A DNA stretch of 29,286 bases. Origin: Fen-999 sp035505955 (GTDB lineage: Bacteria > Pseudomonadota > Gammaproteobacteria > Burkholderiales > Rhodocyclaceae). The stretch is taken from the NCBI GenBank assembly GCA_035505955.1, contig DATJQH010000046.1:1-29286 (forward strand), read 5' to 3'. A program made the position numbers and the translations under genes. Below, piece after piece: positions 23,859 through 29,286 of this stretch. The notes under the pieces are model-generated. The model ran no database searches. It was not told the origin of the DNA and worked only from the letters and a program-made list of their open reading frames with translations. Within the stretch, counting starts at the first letter, position 1, and each line of letters begins with the position of its first letter.

Positions 23859-24563
23859 TTGTCCGCCACCGGTTTCGCCGCGATCTTCCTGGTCGGTCTG
23901 CTGGGAGGCACGCACTGCGTCGGCATGTGCGGCGGCATCGTCGGTGCGCTGGCGGCGCAGAGCGGTGGCAATCGCGCCGCCTGGCCGCTGCATCTCGCCT
24001 ACAACGTCGGTCGTATCCTGAGTTACACCGCGGCCGGCGCGCTCGTGGGAAGCATTGGCGGTCTGGGACTGGCCTTCGGACCGGTCGCGACCGTGCAGTT
24101 GTCGTTCTACGTCGTCGCCAATCTGATGCTGGTCGCGCTTGGTTTCTATCTCATGGGGTTCACGCGCTCGCTGGCATTTGCCGAGCAGGCGGGGCTGTCG
24201 CTATGGAACCGCATCCGGCCGCTGACCAGCCGCTTCCTGCCCGTCAAGACCGTCGGTCAGGCTTTGCCGCTCGGCATGCTCTGGGGCTGGTTGCCTTGCG
24301 GCCTCGTCTACAGTGTGCTCGCCACGGCGCTGGTGTCCGGCTCCGCAGTGCGTGGCGCGACGGCGATGCTGGTGTTCGGACTCGGCACGCTGCCCAACCT
24401 GCTGCTGGCGGGTTTGCTGCTTTCGCGCTTCCGGCGCTTCGCGCAGGCGCCCGTGGCCCGCGCCATTTCCGGTGGGCTGGTTCTCGGCTTCGGCATCTAT
24501 GGCCTTTACCATGCCATGGGAATGGCCGAACTCATCTGGCGCGGACAGGGGGCCGGAGGGTAA
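23859..24563 (+). CDS. TauE/SafE or DsbD_2-like membrane protein, possible metal/redox transporter
   Basis: A 234-aa inner-membrane protein with about six helices. The N-terminal motif LGGTHCVGMCGG (H19, C20, C24) and a second cysteine site GWLPCG (C147) in a later helix mark the DsbD_2/TauE-like family often found beside cbb3 and copper genes. The intramembrane Cys pair suggests thiol redox or copper handling; the sulfite-exporter label of the wider family is probably misleading. The start is TTG at 23859, 3 bp after hemN, so it is in the hemN transcript. Confidence 0.83.
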   Translation: MSATGFAAIFLVGLLGGTHCVGMCGGIVGALAAQSGGNRAAWPLHLAYNVGRILSYTAAGALVGSIGGLGLAFGPVATVQLSFYVVANLMLVALGFYLMGFTRSLAFAEQAGLSLWNRIRPLTSRFLPVKTVGQALPLGMLWGWLPCGLVYSVLATALVSGSAVRGATAMLVFGLGTLPNLLLAGLLLSRFRRFAQAPVARAISGGLVLGFGIYGLYHAMGMAELIWRGQGAGG

Positions 24564-24601
24564 AATCAGCGCCTCCTAATATAAGTCCCACGGAGAGCAA
24601 C

Positions 24602-24982
24602 ATGGCTGTTTCCCCCCACGAACTGGTGATCGAGGCGAAGGGCCTGATCAAGGAAGTCGGCACCGCCGATGCGCAAAGCCTGCTCGGCAAGCGCATCGTC
24701 ATCGACGTGCGCGAATACGACGAGTATGCGGCCGGCCATCTGCCCGGCGCCATCAATATTCCGCGCGGCGTGCTCGAATTCAAGATCGGCATGGTGCCCG
24801 AGTGCGCCAACAAGTCCGGCGCCTTCCTGCTCTACTGCCGCACCAGCGGTCGCGCGGCACTCTCGGCGGTGCAGCTGCAGAAGATCGGCTACGACAACGT
24901 CATTTCGATGGCGGGTGGCTTCGAGGTTTGGAACAACGAAGGCAGGCCGACCGAGAAACCCGAGCCGATCAATTTTGAATAG
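24602..24982 (+). CDS. Single-domain rhodanese-like sulfurtransferase
   Basis: A 126-aa rhodanese domain with the IDVREYDEYAAGHLPGAINIPRG block and an active-site loop YCRTSGRA with catalytic C79. It transfers sulfane sulfur or acts as a thiol carrier. There is no signal peptide, so it is cytoplasmic. GGAG upstream supports the ATG. A TAAAAT at 24561-24566 could be a weak -10 for this gene without a good -35. It sits between the TauE-like gene and copA (3-bp gap), which suggests a copper or thiol-stress context. Confidence 0.9.
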   Translation: MAVSPHELVIEAKGLIKEVGTADAQSLLGKRIVIDVREYDEYAAGHLPGAINIPRGVLEFKIGMVPECANKSGAFLLYCRTSGRAALSAVQLQKIGYDNVISMAGGFEVWNNEGRPTEKPEPINFE

Positions 24983-24985
24983 GCC

Positions 24986-27187
24986 ATGACTGCCGCGGCT
25001 CCGGCCGCTTGTGCGGCCACTGTCGAAATCGCCGTCGGCGGCATGACTTGCGCCGCCTGCGCCGCGCGCATCGAAAAGCAGCTCAACAAGCTGCCCGGCG
25101 TCGAGGCGGCAGTGAATCTCGCCGCCGAACGTGCGCACGTGCGCTACGCGCCCGACCTCGCCGATGTCGACAGGATTCTCGCCACGGTGGTGAAGACCGG
25201 ATTCACGGCCAGCGTGTCGACCGCCGACACGCACGCCGAGGAAAAGGCAAGGAAGCTCGCCGCATATCAGGCTGAGGTCAAGCGTTTCTGGATTTCCATC
25301 GCGCTGACATTGCCGCTGGTTGGCCAGATGCTGTTCATGTTCGCGAGCGGCGCCGACGCGCATGCCGACGTGCTGCCGCGCTGGCTGCAGTTCGCGCTGG
25401 CGACGCCGGTACAGTTCTGGATCGGCTGGCGTTTCTACGTCGGCGGCTTCAACGCGCTACGCGGCGGCTCGGGCAACATGGACGTGCTGGTGGCACTGGG
25501 CACGACCATGGCCTGGGTGTACAGCGCCATCGTGACGCTGTTCGGCCTGCACCAGCACGTCTACTTCGAGGCCTCGGCGACCGTGATCACGCTGGTGTTG
25601 CTCGGCAAGATCCTCGAAGCGCGTGCCAAGGCCAGGACGACGGCAGCGATCGAAGCCCTGATCAAGCTGCAACCGCAGACTGCGCATGTCGAGCGCGACG
25701 GCCAGCTCGTCGAATTGTCCGTGGCCACGCTGATTCCCGGTGACGTGTTCGTCGTGCGCGCGGGCGAGGCGGTGCCGGTGGACGGCGAAGTCGTCGCCGG
25801 CAATTCGAGCGCCAACGAATCGATGCTGACGGGCGAAAGCCTGCCGGTCGCGAAGGCCCCAGGCGACAAGGTCTTCGCCGCGACCGTGAATGCGGATGGA
25901 CTCCTGCGCTGTCGCGCCACGGGCGTGGGCAGCCACACCCTGCTGGCCGGCATCATCCGCATGGTCGAAGAAGCGCAGGCCTCGAAGGCGCCCGTGCAGC
26001 GCCTGGTGGACCGCGTCGCCGCGATCTTCGTGCCGGTCGTGACCGCGATCGCGCTGATCACCTTTGTCGCCTGGTGGGGCATCGGCGGCGAGTTCACGCC
26101 GGCACTCATCAACGCCGTGGCCGTGCTGGTGATCGCCTGTCCCTGCGCGTTGGGCCTCGCAACGCCAACGGCGATCATGGTCGGCACCGGCCAGGGCGCG
26201 CGCGCCGGCGTGCTGATCAAGAATGCACCGGCGCTCGAACTCGCCGAGAAGATCGACGTGCTGGTGGTCGACAAGACCGGCACGCTCACGGCGGGGCGCG
26301 CCGAGACGACTGATCTTCAGCCTGTTGCCGGCGTTGAACGACACGAATTGCTGCGCCTTGCCGCCAGCGTCGAGCAGGGCTCGACGCATCCGCTCGCCGA
26401 AGCCATCGTCGCGCGCGCCAAGGCGGACGGCGTTGCGCTGGCGCTGCCGGAAGACGTGATGACCGTGGCGGGCCGAGGCGTGTCGGGCAAGGTGGATGGT
26501 CGCGTCGTGCTGGCCGGCTCGCCGGACTGGCTCGCCGAGCAGGGCATCGCGCAGCCGCCCATCGATTCACTGGCGTCGGCCGGCCGCAGCGTCGTCGCAG
26601 TGGCCGTTGATGGTCGCGCTGCGGGCCTGATCGGCGTCGCCGACCCGTTGCGCGCGTCCTCGCGCGCGGCTGTGCAGCGCCTGCGCGATCTTGGCGTCGA
26701 GGTCGTGATGCTCACCGGCGACAACGCCGCGACGGCTGCGGCCATTGCGCGCGAAGCCGGCATTGAGCGCTTCGAGGCGGGCGTGCTGCCGGATGGAAAG
26801 TCAGCCGCCGTGGTACGCCGCAAGACGGCCGGCCGCCGCGTCGGCATGGCCGGCGACGGCATCAACGATGCGCCGGCGCTGGCCGCAGCGGATGTGTCCT
26901 TCGCGATGGGCGCGGGTTCCGATGTGGCGATGAAGACGGCGGACGTGACGCTGATGCGCAACGACCTCAACGGCGTCGCCGATGCCATCGACCTTTCGCG
27001 CGCGACGCTGGCCAAGATCCGGCAGAACCTCTTTTGGGCGTTTATCTACAATGTGCTGGGCATACCCGCGGCGGCGCTGGGGCTGCTCAATCCCGTGATC
27101 GCGGGTGCCGCCATGGCCATGAGTTCGGTCTCGGTGGTCAGCAACTCGCTGCTGCTGAAGCGTTGGCGCCCGCAAAGGAAGGGATAA
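24986..27187 (+). CDS. copA: Copper-exporting P1B-type ATPase CopA
   Basis: A 733-aa copper-exporting ATPase. One N-terminal HMA domain carries GMTCAAC (C22, C25). It is followed by eight predicted membrane helices, the TGES actuator loop (282-285), the ion-site CPC at 385-387, the phosphorylated D429 in DKTGT, the STHP motif and GDGINDAP. It lacks the Cys-rich module of CcoI at 8508, so it is more likely the cytoplasmic Cu(I) detoxification pump. The ATG is 3 bp after the rhodanese stop. copZ follows after a REP-like repeat. Confidence 0.93.
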   Translation: MTAAAPAACAATVEIAVGGMTCAACAARIEKQLNKLPGVEAAVNLAAERAHVRYAPDLADVDRILATVVKTGFTASVSTADTHAEEKARKLAAYQAEVKRFWISIALTLPLVGQMLFMFASGADAHADVLPRWLQFALATPVQFWIGWRFYVGGFNALRGGSGNMDVLVALGTTMAWVYSAIVTLFGLHQHVYFEASATVITLVLLGKILEARAKARTTAAIEALIKLQPQTAHVERDGQLVELSVATLIPGDVFVVRAGEAVPVDGEVVAGNSSANESMLTGESLPVAKAPGDKVFAATVNADGLLRCRATGVGSHTLLAGIIRMVEEAQASKAPVQRLVDRVAAIFVPVVTAIALITFVAWWGIGGEFTPALINAVAVLVIACPCALGLATPTAIMVGTGQGARAGVLIKNAPALELAEKIDVLVVDKTGTLTAGRAETTDLQPVAGVERHELLRLAASVEQGSTHPLAEAIVARAKADGVALALPEDVMTVAGRGVSGKVDGRVVLAGSPDWLAEQGIAQPPIDSLASAGRSVVAVAVDGRAAGLIGVADPLRASSRAAVQRLRDLGVEVVMLTGDNAATAAAIAREAGIERFEAGVLPDGKSAAVVRRKTAGRRVGMAGDGINDAPALAAADVSFAMGAGSDVAMKTADVTLMRNDLNGVADAIDLSRATLAKIRQNLFWAFIYNVLGIPAAALGLLNPVIAGAAMAMSSVSVVSNSLLLKRWRPQRKG

Positions 27188-27269
27188 TGGCCCCCCACGC
27201 TCGCAGGATCGGCTCGCTGCCCCCCACAGGGGGGCGCATGCCTCCTTGGGGCGGCCCTACGGAGGCATG
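27188..27269. repeat. REP-like palindromic repeat between copA and copZ
   Basis: Two adjacent inverted repeats: GCCCCCC/GGGGGGC (27219-27235, 3-nt loop) and CATGCCTCC/GGAGGCATG (27237-27269, 15-nt loop). The preceding CCCCCCACGCTCGC and CTCGCTGCCCCCCAC resemble each other. The style matches intergenic repeats dispersed in betaproteobacterial genomes as I recall them; only one copy is in this window. The second palindrome overlaps the copZ ribosome-binding site and first ATG. Confidence 0.7.
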
Positions 27270-27476
27270 ATGGAAACGATCGTATTGAAGGTGAACGGGA
27301 TGTCCTGCGGCGGCTGCGTGAAGAGCGTCACCGGCGTGCTGGAAGCGCTGGCGGGCGTGAGCAAGGCCGACGTCTCGCTGGAAAGGAACGAAGCGGTGAT
27401 CAGCTACGAAGCGGGCAAAGTGAGCCGCGAGCAGATGGTGCAGGCGATCGATGACGCCGGCTTCGAAGCGGCCTGA
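27270..27476 (+). CDS. copZ: Copper chaperone CopZ (HMA domain)
   Basis: A 68-aa heavy-metal-associated domain with the Cu(I) site GMSCGGC (C13, C16). The fold is one beta-alpha-beta-beta-alpha-beta unit, as in CopZ/Atx1. It would deliver Cu(I) to the CopA directly upstream. Two ATGs are adjacent (27267 and 27270); GGAGG at 27261-27265 gives 4-nt spacing to the second, which is chosen here. The ribosome site lies in the right arm of a 9-bp stem. Confidence 0.9.
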   Translation: METIVLKVNGMSCGGCVKSVTGVLEALAGVSKADVSLERNEAVISYEAGKVSREQMVQAIDDAGFEAA

Positions 27477-27485
27477 GCGGCCCGC

Positions 27486-27491
27486 TATAAT
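27486..27491 (+). promoter_or_regulatory. -10 element of the pyrophosphatase gene
   Basis: A perfect TATAAT lies 23 bp before the GTG start. The best -35 candidate, TTCGAA (27462-27467), has 18-bp spacing and is weak. Transcription would start near 27498. Confidence 0.5.
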
Positions 27492-27514
27492 CACGCCTTT
27501 TACAGGAGCGCCCC

Positions 27515-28063
27515 GTGGGTCTTGATCGAGTTCCCTCCGGCAAGGATCTGCCGAACGATTTCAACGTCATCATCGAAATCCCGATGCATGCCGAGCCGAT
27601 CAAATACGAGGTGGACAAGGATTCCGGCGCCATCTTCGTCGACCGCTTCATGTCGACGGCCATGCACTATCCGTCCAACTACGGCTACATCCCGCATACC
27701 ATCGCCGGCGATGGCGATCCGGTGGACGTCCTGGTCATGTCGCAGTTTGCGCTGCCGCCGGGCGTGGTCGTGCGCTGCCGGCCCATCGGCATGCTCAAGA
27801 TGACCGACGAGGCCGGCGAGGACGCCAAGCTGCTGGCCGTTCCGGTCGACAAGCTGACGCCGATGTACCGCAGCGTCACCAGCCCGCGCGATCTGCCGCA
27901 GGTCGTGCTCGACCAGATCGCGCACTTCTTCGAGCACTACAAGGACCTCGAGCCCGGCAAGTTCGTCAAGGTACAGGGCTGGGGCGATATCGAGGACGCG
28001 AAGCGCGAGATCATGGCGGGCGTCGAGCGTTACGTCGCCGCCAAGGAAAAGCCGGCCTTCTGA
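27515..28063 (+). CDS. ppa: Inorganic pyrophosphatase (family I)
   Basis: Soluble Mg-dependent enzyme that hydrolyses pyrophosphate to phosphate and drives biosynthesis. The 182-aa length is typical. The family I signature DGDPVDV (66-71 region) supplies metal-binding aspartates, with E21, K30 and the EDAKLLAVP block (near 102-109) completing the site. The GTG start has AGGAG 6-10 nt upstream, and the first in-frame ATG is much further in. It is separated from copZ by its own -10 element. Confidence 0.96.
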   Translation: MGLDRVPSGKDLPNDFNVIIEIPMHAEPIKYEVDKDSGAIFVDRFMSTAMHYPSNYGYIPHTIAGDGDPVDVLVMSQFALPPGVVVRCRPIGMLKMTDEAGEDAKLLAVPVDKLTPMYRSVTSPRDLPQVVLDQIAHFFEHYKDLEPGKFVKVQGWGDIEDAKREIMAGVERYVAAKEKPAF

Positions 28064-28076
28064 CGGCCGGGCAGGG

Positions 28077-28082
28077 TATAGT
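28077..28082 (+). promoter_or_regulatory. -10-like element directly before nadE
   Basis: TATAGT ends 8 bp before the nadE ATG. If used, transcription would start at about 28089, giving an almost leaderless mRNA. No -35 match is seen, so this is tentative. Confidence 0.3.
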
Positions 28083-28090
28083 CAATCGTC

Positions 28091-29286
28091 ATGCCCAGCC
28101 TGAAGATCGCCGTTGCCCAGATCAACTGCACGGTCGGCGACATCGCCGGCAACGCCCGGCGCATCCTTGACGCGGCGCGGGAGGCGAAGGCGGCCGGTGC
28201 CGACCTGCTCCTCACGCCAGAACTGGCCCTGTGCGGCTATCCGCCGGAAGACCTGCTGTTGCGGCCGGACTTCTACCGGGCCTGCGCGCACGAACTCGAT
28301 GCGCTCGCCGAGGCCGCGCCCCTGCCGATGGTGGTGGGCCATCCCGAGGCCTGGTCGGGCCGCCACTACAACGCCGCCACGCTGCTTCAGGACGGCGTGC
28401 GCTGCGCCACCTACCGCAAGCAGCGGCTGCCCAATACCGAGGTGTTCGACGAGGAGCGCTACTTCGATACCGGCAACGCGCCCGGCGTCATCGAGCTTGG
28501 CGGCGTGCGCATTGGCCTCGCAATCTGCGAGGACGTCTGGCAGCCGGGCGCGGCGGAGGCCTCGCGTGCAGCGGGCGCCGAATTGCTGCTCGCGCTCAAC
28601 GCCTCGCCCTTCCACATGCACAAGCTCGCGCGCCGGCACGAAGTGCTGCGCGAGCGCGTCTCCGGCACCGGCATGCCGGTCATCTACGCCAACATGGTCG
28701 GCGGCCAGGACGAACTCGTGTTCGACGGCGCCTCGTTCGCGCTCGATGCGGCGGGGCGGCTCACGCATCAGCTGCCCGCGTTCGTCGAGATGGTGTCGGT
28801 GGTCGAGTACTCGGCCGGACACTTGCTGCCCGGCGGCGTGTCACCACCGCTGACTCTGGAAGCCGAGGTCTATGCGGCACTGAAGCTCGGCGTGCGCGAC
28901 TACCTCGGCAAGAACAACTTTCCCGGTGCCATCATCGGTCTCTCGGGCGGCATCGACTCGGCGCTGACGCTCGCCATTGCGGTTGACGCGCTCGGGCCCG
29001 AGCGCGTGCGTGCCGTGATGATGCCCTCGCCCTACACGGCCGACATGAGCCTCGGCGACTCGCGCGAGATGGTGCAGCGCCTGGGCGTGCGTTACGACGA
29101 GATTCCGATCGAGCCGGCCATGAAGACCTACGCGGCGATGCTGGAGCCGCTGTTCGCCGGCCTGCCGCCGACAGCGTGGGCCGACACGACGCCGGAGAAC
29201 ATCCAGGCGCGCATCCGCGGCATGGTCCTGATGGCGCTCTCCAACCGCACCGGATCCATCGTCCTCACCACCGGCAACAAGAGCGA
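28091..29286 (+). CDS. nadE: Glutamine-dependent NAD+ synthetase (3' end cut by window)
   Basis: Last step of NAD+ synthesis: amidates nicotinic acid adenine dinucleotide using glutamine. The first 398 codons are present. The N-terminal nitrilase-type glutaminase domain has the catalytic triad E44 (TPELALCGYP), K110 (YRKQRLPN) and C146 (ICEDVW). The synthetase domain has the ATP-loop SGGIDS at 285-290. The partial sequence ends in TTGNKSE, part of the conserved NAD-synthetase core, and about 140 residues should lie beyond the window. No Shine-Dalgarno is visible before the ATG. Confidence 0.95.
   Translation, partial: MPSLKIAVAQINCTVGDIAGNARRILDAAREAKAAGADLLLTPELALCGYPPEDLLLRPDFYRACAHELDALAEAAPLPMVVGHPEAWSGRHYNAATLLQDGVRCATYRKQRLPNTEVFDEERYFDTGNAPGVIELGGVRIGLAICEDVWQPGAAEASRAAGAELLLALNASPFHMHKLARRHEVLRERVSGTGMPVIYANMVGGQDELVFDGASFALDAAGRLTHQLPAFVEMVSVVEYSAGHLLPGGVSPPLTLEAEVYAALKLGVRDYLGKNNFPGAIIGLSGGIDSALTLAIAVDALGPERVRAVMMPSPYTADMSLGDSREMVQRLGVRYDEIPIEPAMKTYAAMLEPLFAGLPPTAWADTTPENIQARIRGMVLMALSNRTGSIVLTTGNKS

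Noticed and set aside
28051..28070. CCGGCC/GGCCGG hairpin over the ppa stop codon considered as a terminator.
   Set aside because: It has a short stem with no T tract and overlaps coding sequence.
1..29286. CRISPR arrays, insertion sequences, phage or toxin-antitoxin genes.
   Set aside because: No direct-repeat arrays, transposase or integrase motifs, or small toxin-antitoxin pairs were seen on either strand.

Overview
This is a high-GC, gene-dense bacterial chromosome segment. Gene order and protein character suggest a denitrifying or facultatively anaerobic betaproteobacterium of the Rhodocyclales (Azoarcus/Thauera/Aromatoleum-like). That placement is inferred from the ribF-ileS-lspA-fkpB-ispH block, a complete cbb3 oxidase locus, a class I PHA synthase and an FNR regulator with TTGAT-N4-GTCAA boxes. 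No search was run. I see no insertion sequences, phage genes or CRISPR array.

Layout. (1) 1-1958: 3' part of a fumarate-reductase-type flavoprotein overlapping an HdrC-like [4Fe-4S] protein. (2) 2032-7578: ribF, ileS, lspA, fkpB and ispH, with overlapping or near-touching ends, behind an extended -10 promoter. (3) 7604-7714: tRNA-Thr(CGT) with its own promoter and terminator, followed by an SDR dehydrogenase. (4) 8508-17161: the cbb3 oxidase locus, with ccoI-ccoS (copper ATPase and assembly), ccoNOQP (oxidase), ccoG-ccoH (assembly) and a 47-aa membrane protein. (5) 17216-18252, minus strand: a universal stress protein and a hemerythrin-like protein, divergent from phaC (18477) and a nitronate-monooxygenase-like flavoprotein. 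(6) 21615-22436, minus strand: fnr, divergent from hemN (22461), a TauE/DsbD_2-like membrane protein, rhodanese, copA and copZ. (7) 27515 to the end: inorganic pyrophosphatase and the 5' part of glutamine-dependent NAD+ synthetase.

How it works together. The middle of the window looks like a low-oxygen module: the regulator (fnr), the high-affinity terminal oxidase with its copper and heme assembly factors, oxygen-independent heme synthesis (hemN), a stress/hemerythrin pair and a carbon-storage enzyme. Four FNR boxes of identical half-site form (TTGAT-N4-GTCAA) lie at 11187, 11387, 18312 and 22372. Each has a -10-like hexamer at or within 1 bp of the class II activation distance.

The most interesting unexplained signal is in the 347-bp gap between ccoS and ccoN. 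One FNR box and -10 element there are followed, about 70 bp after the predicted start, by a strong UUCG-loop terminator with seven Ts. A second, separate FNR promoter then drives ccoN. The first unit has no convincing gene and looks like a roughly 97-nt FNR-activated small RNA.
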